Assembly (NCBI GenBank): GCA_945869955.1
Contig: CAMBQP010000041.1
Location: 1-33,794, forward strand
DNA from: Schlesneria paludicola DSM 18645
GTDB taxonomy: Bacteria; Planctomycetota; Planctomycetia; Planctomycetales; Planctomycetaceae
Direction of reading: 5' to 3'
Length of the DNA: 33,794 nucleotides
Shown here: positions 25,520 to 33,794 of the stretch, piece by piece
How the letters are laid out: every line of letters begins with the position of its first letter
Position numbering within the stretch: the stretch's first letter is position 1
The notes under the pieces: generated by a model
What the model was told of the DNA's origin: nothing
Database searches by the model: none
What the model saw: the letters and a program-made list of their open reading frames with translations, nothing else
Made by a program: the position numbers and the translations under genes

Positions 25520-26434
25520 ATGAGTTACGGTGATTCGCGTTACGACCGACGTTACGCGTCAGGGAATCAAATTGGAATTGGCCTGCTCATTCGCATGATT
25601 CCGATTCTCATTGGGGTTTGCACTGTGGGATTTACCATGGTGCGCGGGTGTCAGCAGGGGCCGTTTGGCAGGTCTCAGATCGTCGGTATGAACCCCGCAG
25701 AAGAAGCCAAGCTGGGCCTGCAGGCCTTTCAGGAAGTTTTGAATGACGCCCGTGTGATTCGGGGGACACCCGCAGTTTCCAAGGTCCGTGAGATTGCCGA
25801 CCGGTTGATTCGGGCTACGGATAATCCGCAGTTTCGCCAATTGGTGGGAACGCCCATTCCCGAATTTCAGTGGGATCTGAAAGTGGTCGACGATAAACAG
25901 GTAAACGCGTTTTGTCTTCCCGGCGGCAAAATCGTCGTCTATACCGCGATTGTTCCCGTGGCAGAAACCGATGCCGGGTTGGCCACCGTGATCGGCCATG
26001 AGATTGCCCATGCCTTGGCACACCATGGGGCCGAGCGGATGGCTCAGCAGCAAATGGTGCAGATTGGCCTCACGTCTGCCAGTGTTTCGATGGGAGACAT
26101 GGATTACTCGCGCCGTCGGCAATTATTATCGGTCTTGAATGCGGGGGCCAAATTTGGAATTCTGGGGTATAGCCGCAAACATGAATCCGAGGCGGATCAC
26201 ATGGGTCTGTTGTTGATGGCCGCAGCAGGATACGACCCGCAGGAATCGGTTCGATTTTGGGAACGAATGTCCCAAGCGACCGGCGGCGGCCAAGCCCCAC
26301 CCGAGTTCATGTCGACGCATCCCAACCATACAACACGAATTCGAGATCTGACGCGCTGGATCCCCGACGCCGAACCGCTCTACGAAAACAGTCCGACAAA
26401 ATCCGTGACCGAAGTTTTACCCCGACTTCGGTAG
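25520..26434 (+). CDS. M48 family zinc metalloprotease
   Basis: 304 residues, with GAGAGGAG upstream of the ATG. A hydrophobic segment at about 18-42 is probably an uncleaved anchor, placing the catalytic domain outside the cytoplasm. The zinc site is complete: HEIAH (His 160, Glu 161, His 164) and the third ligand Glu 222 in HESEADHMGL, as in the M48 Oma1/BepA/LoiP group. The region before it (QVNAFCLPGGKIVVYTAIV) is also typical. There is no TPR tail as in BepA, so it is closer in size to LoiP-like proteases. These proteases handle quality control of envelope proteins. A terminator-like hairpin follows. Confidence 0.92.
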   Translation: MSYGDSRYDRRYASGNQIGIGLLIRMIPILIGVCTVGFTMVRGCQQGPFGRSQIVGMNPAEEAKLGLQAFQEVLNDARVIRGTPAVSKVREIADRLIRATDNPQFRQLVGTPIPEFQWDLKVVDDKQVNAFCLPGGKIVVYTAIVPVAETDAGLATVIGHEIAHALAHHGAERMAQQQMVQIGLTSASVSMGDMDYSRRRQLLSVLNAGAKFGILGYSRKHESEADHMGLLLMAAAGYDPQESVRFWERMSQATGGGQAPPEFMSTHPNHTTRIRDLTRWIPDAEPLYENSPTKSVTEVLPRLR

Positions 26435-26474
26435 GCGCGACGGAAATACGAACGAGGGAACCAACGCGCATTCC

Positions 26475-26508
26475 GAGCAGCGATCAACGTTGTGTTTGAT
26501 CGCTGTTC
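26475..26508 (+). terminator. Terminator hairpin after the M48 protease gene
   Basis: GAGCAGCGATCAA pairs with TTGATCGCTGTTC (13 bp with one G-U pair) around an 8-base loop, 41 bases after the protease stop codon, followed by TTGATTTC. It lies immediately before the ribosome site of the next gene, so the possible upstream TTG start at 26490 would sit within the hairpin and is rejected. A weaker stem at 26408-26432 spans the protease stop codon. Confidence 0.6.
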
Positions 26509-26528
26509 TTGATTTCAAGAGGCCCCCG

Positions 26529-29500
26529 ATGATTGATCTGTTCGAGCACCGAACCGCAGGGTTTCGATTTTTTCTGCTCTGGGCCCTGATCGTGGGATCC
26601 GGATCGCTCCGAGCGGCCGAGGAAACCTCGCCCGCTTACGACAAAGAGGTCCGACCGATCTTGTCGCAATTCTGTTTCAAGTGTCACGGCCCCGATGACG
26701 GGCAGCGACAAGGAGAATTGCGGCTGGACCAGCGTGAAGGGGCAACCTCGCCAGCGGCATCGGGTCGCCGCGCGATCCGTGCTGGTGACGTTGAGTCGAG
26801 TGAGTTGGTGCGGAGAATTTTGTCTCAGGATGCCGATGAGCAAATGCCTCCCCCCTCCACGAAATTTGGGCTGACGGATGCGCAGAAATCGGTACTGAAA
26901 CGCTGGATTGCGTCGGGGGCGAATTACACCCCACACTGGGCATTTGTTCCGCCCGTTCGTCCATCGGTCCCGATGCTCACCACGAACCCGAATCGGATCC
27001 GACTCGATTCACCGATTGATTCGTTCGTGGTCAATTCGCTGCAACAGTCCAAGTTGACACTGTCACCGGAAGCTGATCGCGAAACGCGACTTCGCCGTGC
27101 GTCATTCGATTTGATGGGCCTGCCACCGACAATTGAAGAAGCGGACGCGTTTCTGGCGGACTCCAGGCCCGATGCCTACGAGCGATTGCTTGATCGCCTT
27201 CAGGCGTCGCCCCATTATGGTGAGCGTTGGGGGCGAAAATGGCTCGATCTGGCCCGTTATGCCGATACGAATGGATATGAAAAAGATCGCCCGCGCACGG
27301 TTTGGCCTTATCGAGACTGGGTCATCAACGCGATCAATGCCGATCTCCCCTTCGATCAATTCACCGTGGAACAGTTGGCGGGGGACATGCTGCCGAACGC
27401 CACCATGGATCAGCAGATCGCGACGGGATTTCACCGCAATACGATGCTGAACGAAGAAGGGGGAATTGATCCGCTCGAATTTCGTTTTTATGCCATGACC
27501 GATCGAGTTGCGACCACGGCCACCACCTGGTTGGGGTTAACGCTGGGATGTGCCCAGTGCCATACCCACAAATACGATCCGATCACACATCGCGATTATT
27601 ACGGTTTTTTTGGGCTGCTCAACAACGCGGACGAGCCAGAACGAGAAATCGTCCGGCCGGCACTGGAAGCAAAACGAGTCGAGATTCAACGTCAAATCGC
27701 CCAGCTTGAAGCCGACCTTCCCAATCGCTTTCCCCTGCCTGATCAATACGAATGGGAGGTCGTCAAACCCACGGGCATGAAGTCGGTCCAAGGTGCCAAG
27801 CTGGAATTGCGTGAGGATTTTTCGGTACTGGTGAGTGGCGAAACCTTTGATACCGACCTGTATGAAATTCAAATCGACTCGGACCTGACGAAGATTTCCG
27901 CGATCAAACTCGAAGTCCTCACGGACCCGTCGCTCCCCAGCCAGGGTCCAGGTCGTACGCCGCATGGAAATTTTGTCTTGTCGGAAATCACGGCAGCGGT
28001 GTTGAATGATGAACTTCCTGGTGAAACACGTCCGTTGAAATGGATTCGTGCGGCAGCAGACTTTTCTCAAAAGGATTTCCCGGTCACCAAGGCGATCGAC
28101 GGCGATACCGAATCCAAGTCGGGCTGGGCGATTGCCACCGAGTCGGGAAGTTTGAATGTGAATCGGGTCGCGACGCTGATGCTGGCCGAGCCCGTTTCCG
28201 CCCAACCGCAAACCTCACACTGGACAATCCGGTTAGTGCAACAGTTTGGATCAAAACATACGCTGGGCAAATTTCGACTCAGCTTCGGTCGTTTACCGGC
28301 GAACCAAAGCCAGCCCGAGGCGGAACGTCGCCAATCCCATTTTCTGGCTCGCTATCAACAGTGGCGAGTTTTGGAATCGGAGCAACTTGCTTACTGGTCA
28401 TTACTGCAACCGGTGACAGCGACCAGCGATCTTCCGCTACTCACAATTCAGCCAGATGGTTCGATTCTGGCCAGTGGTGACCAGTCCAAGCAGGATCGTT
28501 ATGAGATCCGGTTGAACAAAACCATCGCGAACATGACGGCCCTGAGAATCGAGGTGATGCCGGATCCGAGTCTGCCTCGCAACGGTCCCGGTCGGACTTA
28601 CTATGAAGGGCCCTTTGGGGATTTCTTTTTGAGTGAGGTTTCGCTGGCAGCGGATGGCCAACCCGTGAAACTGGTTCACGCTTCACACAGTTTTGCGAGT
28701 GGTCAGGGGGCCGCTGCGTGTCTGGACGGGAATCAGCAAACCGGTTGGTCCATCGACGGAGGACAGGGGCGACCGCATGTCGCCGTATTCCGTTTTGAAA
28801 AACCGATCGCCGTGGCAACGTCTCTCGACCTCAGTCTGCTATTTGAAAAGTACTATGCGGCCGGCCTTGGTCGGTTTCGCGTCTGGGTCACGGATGACAT
28901 TCGTCCCATCGAAGCGCGATCTTTACCGACCGAGTTGGAACCGCTGTTTCGTGCGGAAACCGCCGAATCAACACCCGCAACCGAATTGGTTCGTTACTTT
29001 TGTCGGATCGCGCCTGAACTCGCCGGGGAACGGCAGTCCATTGAAATCCTACGTCGGGAAGCAATGGCGGCGACAACGGCCTTAGTGATGCAAGAGCGGC
29101 CACCCGGCAATCCGCGACAAACCCGCAGACACCATCGGGGTGAGTTTCTGCAACCCAAGGAATCGATTGTCCCCGCCGGATTATCGATGTTGCCACCGCT
29201 TCCACCCGATCGATCTGCGAACCGACTGGCCCTGGCAGAATGGCTGGTCAGCCCGGAAAATCCGCTGACGGCACGCGTCACCGTGAATCGGCACTGGGCC
29301 TCTTTATTTGCACGGGGGATCGTGCAAACCACAGAAGACTTTGGGAGCCAGGGGGCCAGTCCGACCCATCCGGAATTACTTGACTGGCTGGCAGTCGAAT
29401 TTTCTGAACGCTCGATGAGGGGTATTGCGAACCCAATCGGACGACCGCAGGCATGGTCCATAAAACGGCTGCATCGTTTGATCATGTCGAGTGCCACCTA

Positions 29501-30176
29501 TCGGCAATCCTCGCACGTTTCTGCCGAGTTGCTGGCTCGCGATGCGAGTAATGAATTGCTGGGCCGGAGCCCTCGACTGCGGCTGGAAGGGGAATTGGTC
29601 CGTGATCTGGCGCTGCAGGTGAGTGGCCTGCTGTCTGAAAAACTGGGTGGTCCGAGTGTCTTCCCCGCACAGCCAACCAGTGTCACCACCGAGGGAACCT
29701 ATGGTTCCCTCTCCTGGACAGTCAGCAGTGGTGAAGACCGTTATCGCCGTTCCTTATACACCTTCGCCAAGCGGACCTCTCCTTATGCGATGCTCATGAC
29801 ATTTGATGGCCCCAGCGGAGAAGCCTGTATTGCACGACGGGAAGTGACCAATACCCCGCTTCAGGCCTTGACGATGCTGAATGACACGATTTTCATCGAA
29901 GCGGCACAAACCTTGGGGCGAGAATTTTCCGGCCGAAACGAACCCGAATCGGTGAGGCTGCAAACACTGTTTCGACGTTGCCTCACGCGCCCGGCTTCCA
30001 CTGAGGAACTGTCGCTACTGACTCGTTATCTCGAGGAACAGTCAGCACGCCTGCAGCGAAAGGATCTGGATGCTGCGGCGATTGCAGGACCTGGTGACCA
30101 TGCCATCTCCCGCGCAGCATGGACGCTGGTTGCGCGGGCCCTGCTGAATCTGGACGAGATCATCACCAGAGATTGA
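26529..30176 (+). CDS. PSCyt1/DUF1549/DUF1553 protein with duplicated middle domain
   Basis: 1215 residues from the ATG at 26529, with AAGAGG seven bases upstream. A signal peptide (about 1-30) is followed by one PSCyt1 heme module, CFKCH (49-53). DUF1549 follows, with ASPHYGERWGRKWLDLARYA and the conserved CAQCH then THKYDPITHRDYY. The C-terminal DUF1553 domain has LTARVTVNRHWASLFARG and TPLQALTMLNDTIF. Between them are two related sandwich-like domains (about 432-587 and 637-790), each with DPSLPxxGPGRT and a downstream FxLSE, which accounts for the extra length over the 937-residue relative at 5127-2314. They may bind carbohydrate, as discoidin-like domains do. The protein is periplasmic with at least one c-type heme. 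No DUF1501 partner is adjacent, unlike the other copy. Confidence 0.92.
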   Translation: MIDLFEHRTAGFRFFLLWALIVGSGSLRAAEETSPAYDKEVRPILSQFCFKCHGPDDGQRQGELRLDQREGATSPAASGRRAIRAGDVESSELVRRILSQDADEQMPPPSTKFGLTDAQKSVLKRWIASGANYTPHWAFVPPVRPSVPMLTTNPNRIRLDSPIDSFVVNSLQQSKLTLSPEADRETRLRRASFDLMGLPPTIEEADAFLADSRPDAYERLLDRLQASPHYGERWGRKWLDLARYADTNGYEKDRPRTVWPYRDWVINAINADLPFDQFTVEQLAGDMLPNATMDQQIATGFHRNTMLNEEGGIDPLEFRFYAMTDRVATTATTWLGLTLGCAQCHTHKYDPITHRDYYGFFGLLNNADEPEREIVRPALEAKRVEIQRQIAQLEADLPNRFPLPDQYEWEVVKPTGMKSVQGAKLELREDFSVLVSGETFDTDLYEIQIDSDLTKISAIKLEVLTDPSLPSQGPGRTPHGNFVLSEITAAVLNDELPGETRPLKWIRAAADFSQKDFPVTKAIDGDTESKSGWAIATESGSLNVNRVATLMLAEPVSAQPQTSHWTIRLVQQFGSKHTLGKFRLSFGRLPANQSQPEAERRQSHFLARYQQWRVLESEQLAYWSLLQPVTATSDLPLLTIQPDGSILASGDQSKQDRYEIRLNKTIANMTALRIEVMPDPSLPRNGPGRTYYEGPFGDFFLSEVSLAADGQPVKLVHASHSFASGQGAAACLDGNQQTGWSIDGGQGRPHVAVFRFEKPIAVATSLDLSLLFEKYYAAGLGRFRVWVTDDIRPIEARSLPTELEPLFRAETAESTPATELVRYFCRIAPELAGERQSIEILRREAMAATTALVMQERPPGNPRQTRRHHRGEFLQPKESIVPAGLSMLPPLPPDRSANRLALAEWLVSPENPLTARVTVNRHWASLFARGIVQTTEDFGSQGASPTHPELLDWLAVEFSERSMRGIANPIGRPQAWSIKRLHRLIMSSATYRQSSHVSAELLARDASNELLGRSPRLRLEGELVRDLALQVSGLLSEKLGGPSVFPAQPTSVTTEGTYGSLSWTVSSGEDRYRRSLYTFAKRTSPYAMLMTFDGPSGEACIARREVTNTPLQALTMLNDTIFIEAAQTLGREFSGRNEPESVRLQTLFRRCLTRPASTEELSLLTRYLEEQSARLQRKDLDAAAIAGPGDHAISRAAWTLVARALLNLDEIITRD

Positions 30177-30196
30177 TCGAACCCCCCTCTGTGGTG

Positions 30197-30228
30197 ATCG
30201 GAATCAGTGTCAATCGGAATCAATGTCA
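30197..30228. repeat. 16-bp tandem duplication
   Basis: ATCGGAATCAGTGTCA (30197-30212) is followed directly by ATCGGAATCAATGTCA (30213-30228), one base different. It lies in the 212-base space after the PSCyt gene. Confidence 0.85.
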
Positions 30229-30388
30229 ACCTGTGGGGGAAAGGATGCTTGATCGAGTCGTACTGCGGATCCAGAGAAATCGAGAGCTGAAACCGGAATT
30301 CCGCAGCGACAGCGAAATTTTCACTGAAAGCAATTGCCTTCGCGGCGGCGGAGTGCCAGAATCGGATGAGTACAGGCAGGAGGACGTT

Positions 30389-33300
30389 ATGGGCGACGTA
30401 TCCATCCGAATCGTGATCATTCGTAGCATCCGGGCAACGATCCCGGTAGCGATTGCGTTACCGTTTTTTGCGGTGATGTCGCTTTCTGCACAGTCCGATC
30501 TCCCCGTGAATCCCGAGCCGGACTTGGGGGCGGCCGTCACTCTCATCGAAAATTCGAATCCTGGCATCGAAAATTCCAATCCCGGTAGCCAAAACTCGAT
30601 CACACTTCCTCGGCAGCATTCGCTTACGCAGGGTGTCGAGCTTGTTCGACGATTGATTGATCAGAAAGATTACTTTTCGGCATGGCCTTTGGCCGTACAA
30701 ATCCTGGCTGAGCCGAATGCGTTTGTTCCGACGCGAACCACGACCGAGGTTGCCACCCACGCCGAAGTCCGGAGGTTACTCGCTACGATTCCCGCGGAAA
30801 TTCGTCAACAGCTCGATGAAACTGAACAGTTTGCTGCCAAACGTGTGTGGGAAAAATCACGCACCGAGGGACCAGATCAGATTGCCCGATTTGCCGACAA
30901 CTTTGTCGATTCGCCAACCGCGACGAACGCCTGGTGGGCCATGGGATGCTCGCTGCGTGATCGCGGGAAACCGCGCCATGCGGCGGCGGCGTTTAAACGA
31001 TCTGCGCAACATCCCAAAGCGACGAGTCTTCAACGTGCAATCGGACTATTCGCCTGCCTGGAATCGTTGCTGGACTCGAAGCAGGAGTCTGAGGCCCGTG
31101 CCATCCGGCAAGAGTTGATGACGCTCGATTTGCAGCTTCCCCTGCAAATGCAAGGACGCTCGCTGACCCTCGGTCAATGGTTGGCTGAGCCGCGTTTGGC
31201 AGCGCCTCCTTCGGCCAACGATCAGATCCAGGCAGACGCTTTGCCAAGAAAACGCGTCCCCGCTGCGGAAGATTGGCGACGGCAGCGGCCTGTTTTGCTG
31301 CCAAACTGGAAGCAGGAATTTTCGTCGGTCTTGAAAGGATCGCTCGAGGTGGTCGAGCAAAAGCAGCGAGACCAGTCGATCAATTCCTTTCCGATCGTTG
31401 AACCGATGATCATCGGTCCGCGTGTCATCGTGCGCACGCTTGATGAAATCCGGGCGTTTGCCATCGATACCGGAAAGCCGCTTTGGAGTATTCCGAATAC
31501 CGAATATGGGATGCTGGGCAAACGGTCGATCGAAAATAGCGGACTGCAACCCCTCGTGATCGATTGGGCTCAACGGCGAACGGTGTGTGATTCGATATTC
31601 GGGGGCATGGCGACAAACGGTTCACAATTGTTTGCCATTCAGGAACCCGATCGCGCGGGGGAATTGCGGATCAATCAACTGACTCCCCGAGGAACCACCC
31701 GCAACGGGCCCCGTTTTAATCAACTTTGTTGTTATTCGGTGGAAACGGGTGCACTTCAGTGGGAAGCGGGTGAAGCTCCAGCGGATAACGGTGGAACCTT
31801 TGCCGGGACGGTATTCCTGGGCCCGCCGCTCATTGTGGATGATCGGCTTTATGTGATCGCCCAGCATCGGACCGAGATGGCACTGGTCTCCCTTTCCGCT
31901 GGCCGTGGTGAACTGCTCGCCTCGCTGTCGCTGGGGACCGCTCGACTGCCGATCGACGAGGATTTGCAGCGTTCTCGTGTGGCATGTCCCCTCCTCTGGT
32001 ACAACGGTCTGCTCTTGTGCTCAACCAGTGCCGGGGCGGTCGTTGCCGTCGACCCTCTGTTGCAGACATGGAAATGGGCCTATCGCTATCCCGCGACAAC
32101 GATTTCCGCAGGGGATCTGGCACCGACCCCCATCAGGAATTCCGGGCAACTGCAGGCCGAACCATGGTGGGAACTGTGGCGAGAGCCGTTTGCACAAATT
32201 GTTTCGCTGGAATCGAATGCTGTTGATCGACGAGATCCTGCCGCCACTCATGCGGGACCGGAATCGGTTTTGGTTTTTGCTTCCCCGGAAACGCCGTCAC
32301 TCCATGCAATTCAGCTTCCCGACGGCCAGCCATTGTGGCAAGTTCCCAGAAGTGGAGGATTGCTGGTCGCCGGAATCGATTCGCAGGAACAGTCGGTCAT
32401 TGTGTTGGAAGGTGATGCGGTTCGGTCTCATGATCTTCGTAGCGGCAAGCAGTTGTGGCGGACCATCACCGGTGAAGCCAGTGGCCCGGCCGTTTTAAGC
32501 GGTGCCGTGATCGTCCTGCCGGTGCGGTCAGGCGGAACAACGCTGCTGGATGCACAGAATGGTCAGATCCTTTCCGAGACAACCTCAGCCGATGCACCAC
32601 TCGGAGTGCTAGCGGGGACAGAGCAAGGCTGGATTGCGTTTCAGCGTCAGAGTATCATGCTCTTACCAAAACTTGCGGACGTTCGCCGACAGATCGAGAT
32701 CGAATTGCAGGGGGATCCGCACAACGAGTCGCTGCGAGTCCGTGCGGCATTGCTTGACCTGCAGGCCGGCGAAGTCGAATTGGCTCGCGAACGTGTGGCA
32801 GGGTTGAATTCTTCCCCCGCCGCGCGGAATCTGAAACGATTGGCGTTGACCACCGCGTTGGGAAAACCTGCGGCAGAGGACTCGTCGCTCACACGAAGCA
32901 ATCTGGCCAGGGAACTGATGGAGCTAGCGGACAACGCGGACTACAAATTTGCCGCCGCTGCCGCCATCGGCACGTCTGCGATGGCGGAAAACGACTTTGT
33001 GTCAGCGGTCGACTCTGCATTGACGGGACTGGCTGCAGACTTTGATCCGGATGATTCGCTGGTCAAACGGGCAGCGGTTTTCGTCCGCAAAGACCGGGTG
33101 CTGCTAGGAATCATCGAAGAGGCCGGTTTGCTTGCAAAACTGGACAACCAGTCCGCAATTCAGGAACTGTTTCGGACTCGGCTCAACCTTGCCAGAAAAA
33201 GTCGCGATCGATTTGCTGTTCAACAGTTGGCCCAACAATGGCGGGGTTTAGACTGGGGGCGGCAATTACTGATTTCCGATGAAGAAAAAGTCCTCCGCAA

Positions 33301-33794
33301 ACGGTCGTTCATCGAACTGGAACTGCGTCTGTTAGATGCCGCCGGCTCCGCAGACAAAACGACGGGGGTGGAATCGCTGGATCGGTTGGCGTTTCGCTTT
33401 GATCGACTCGGACTTGACCGGGACGCGCGCGAGACGCGGCTCCGAATTCTGCACGAATTTTCGCAAGTCCGATTTGCCGATGGTCAGCTCGCAACGGACC
33501 GGATGCACTCGGATCCGACGGTCAGCCAATCACTCAAACAGCCTCGACCGTCGGCCTGGCCTGCTGAGGAACCCAAGGTCGATGATCCCCGAAACGACCG
33601 CAATTTTGGGGTTTATTGCCAATCGATCCCCGTTCATGCTGAGCCCGAGAGTTTGGCGGCTCGATTGGATATCGCGATTGATCGAACCGGAAGTGATGTC
33701 CTGTTTCGAGGAGAGTCGTTTTTTCAATCAGGTCAGGATGAAGATCACGAACAGAAGTTTTCGCTGCCAAGAACGATGTCCCTTTTTCGCGGTC
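30389..33794 (+). CDS. PQQ-like propeller protein with helical repeats, partial at 3' end
   Basis: The frame is open from the ATG at 30389 to the edge of the window: 1135 residues with the end missing. AGGAGG lies five bases before the ATG, the best ribosome site in the window. A hydrophobic N-terminal segment (about 8-34, ending SLSAQ) is an export signal. A helical TPR-like region follows (about 75-230). Residues 330-750 have repeated units of the PQQ-like beta-propeller type: IRAFAIDTGKPLW, LCCYSVETGALQWEAG, LHAIQLPDGQPLWQV and VRSHDLRSGKQLWR. Another helical part (about 755-1040) follows, then a strand-rich end. Large proteins of this layout are common in planctomycetes and lack a proven role; the PQQ-dehydrogenase catalytic residues were not identified, so a binding or scaffolding propeller is likely. 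Confidence 0.85.
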   Translation, partial: MGDVSIRIVIIRSIRATIPVAIALPFFAVMSLSAQSDLPVNPEPDLGAAVTLIENSNPGIENSNPGSQNSITLPRQHSLTQGVELVRRLIDQKDYFSAWPLAVQILAEPNAFVPTRTTTEVATHAEVRRLLATIPAEIRQQLDETEQFAAKRVWEKSRTEGPDQIARFADNFVDSPTATNAWWAMGCSLRDRGKPRHAAAAFKRSAQHPKATSLQRAIGLFACLESLLDSKQESEARAIRQELMTLDLQLPLQMQGRSLTLGQWLAEPRLAAPPSANDQIQADALPRKRVPAAEDWRRQRPVLLPNWKQEFSSVLKGSLEVVEQKQRDQSINSFPIVEPMIIGPRVIVRTLDEIRAFAIDTGKPLWSIPNTEYGMLGKRSIENSGLQPLVIDWAQRRTVCDSIFGGMATNGSQLFAIQEPDRAGELRINQLTPRGTTRNGPRFNQLCCYSVETGALQWEAGEAPADNGGTFAGTVFLGPPLIVDDRLYVIAQHRTEMALVSLSAGRGELLASLSLGTARLPIDEDLQRSRVACPLLWYNGLLLCSTSAGAVVAVDPLLQTWKWAYRYPATTISAGDLAPTPIRNSGQLQAEPWWELWREPFAQIVSLESNAVDRRDPAATHAGPESVLVFASPETPSLHAIQLPDGQPLWQVPRSGGLLVAGIDSQEQSVIVLEGDAVRSHDLRSGKQLWRTITGEASGPAVLSGAVIVLPVRSGGTTLLDAQNGQILSETTSADAPLGVLAGTEQGWIAFQRQSIMLLPKLADVRRQIEIELQGDPHNESLRVRAALLDLQAGEVELARERVAGLNSSPAARNLKRLALTTALGKPAAEDSSLTRSNLARELMELADNADYKFAAAAAIGTSAMAENDFVSAVDSALTGLAADFDPDDSLVKRAAVFVRKDRVLLGIIEEAGLLAKLDNQSAIQELFRTRLNLARKSRDRFAVQQLAQQWRGLDWGRQLLISDEEKVLRKRSFIELELRLLDAAGSADKTTGVESLDRLAFRFDRLGLDRDARETRLRILHEFSQVRFADGQLATDRMHSDPTVSQSLKQPRPSAWPAEEPKVDDPRNDRNFGVYCQSIPVHAEPESLAARLDIAIDRTGSDVLFRGESFFQSGQDEDHEQKFSLPRTMSLFRG
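30548..30588. repeat. 21-bp in-frame duplication
   Basis: Two near-identical 21-base units encode IENSNPG twice, followed by a decayed third (SQNS), in the linker just behind the export signal of the PQQ-like protein. It is in frame and in a spot expected to tolerate length change. Confidence 0.75.

Noticed and set aside
26490..26528. Upstream TTG start for the 1215-residue PSCyt gene
   Set aside because: The codon lies inside the terminator hairpin and the added residues spoil the signal peptide; the ATG at 26529 has a good ribosome site.
30657..31118. 153-residue plus-strand frame
   Set aside because: Shadow of the larger open-ended frame from 30389, which has an ideal ribosome site, an export signal and propeller repeats.
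1..33794. CRISPR array, tRNA, rRNA, transposase or phage genes
   Set aside because: Looked for and not seen; the tandem repeats present have no spacers of CRISPR type and no inverted ends of mobile elements.

Overview
The window reads as chromosome of a planctomycete, most likely order Planctomycetales; genus is not resolvable by eye. The evidence is the protein families: several DUF1501 proteins, two giant PSCyt1/DUF1549/DUF1553 c-type cytochrome proteins, a DUF1080 protein, a PQQ-like propeller/TPR protein and a large share of exported proteins. No rRNA, tRNA, CRISPR array, insertion sequence or phage gene was seen.

Layout. Positions 1-246 hold the 3' end of a DUF1501 gene, followed by a non-coding gap. 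A minus-strand pair (5127-688) encodes a double-heme PSCyt1/DUF1549/DUF1553 protein and its Tat-exported DUF1501 partner. A divergent HrpA-type DEAH helicase (5368-9678) follows, then a repeat-rich gap between convergent genes (19-bp x3 and 7-bp x7 tandem repeats). On the minus strand come a lipoprotein with a degenerate transglutaminase-like fold plus a TPR-like tail (11645-10065) and a small cysteine-rich secreted protein (12516-11986). From 13065 the plus strand carries a cytochrome c'-like protein, a trypsin/HtrA-type protease, a secreted DUF3352-like protein, a membrane acyltransferase, a protein resembling the Bacillus spore-coat transglutaminase Tgl, a DUF1080 protein and a cupin. A minus-strand NHL propeller (21726-20785) keeps the catalytic and zinc-binding residues of peptidyl-alpha-hydroxyglycine alpha-amidating lyase (PAL). 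Next come a Ski2-like DExH helicase, nadD, an M48 metalloprotease, a 1215-residue PSCyt1/DUF1549/DUF1553 protein with a duplicated middle domain, and an open-ended PQQ/TPR protein that runs off the right edge.

How they fit. Much of the window serves the cell envelope or periplasm. The PSCyt/DUF1501 proteins are widespread but functionally uncharacterised in planctomycetes and are usually thought to act in polymer breakdown or redox. Between 10 and 22 kb there is a concentration of proteins that by family modify or degrade other proteins: a protease, a Tgl-like cross-linker, a pseudo-transglutaminase and a PAL-like lyase. They do not form one operon, so calling them a system would be inference. 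HrpA, the Ski2-like helicase and nadD are housekeeping-type genes. The two annotations most worth testing are the Tgl-like enzyme and the free-standing PAL-like lyase. All identifications come from reading motifs and from memory of the families; no database search was run.
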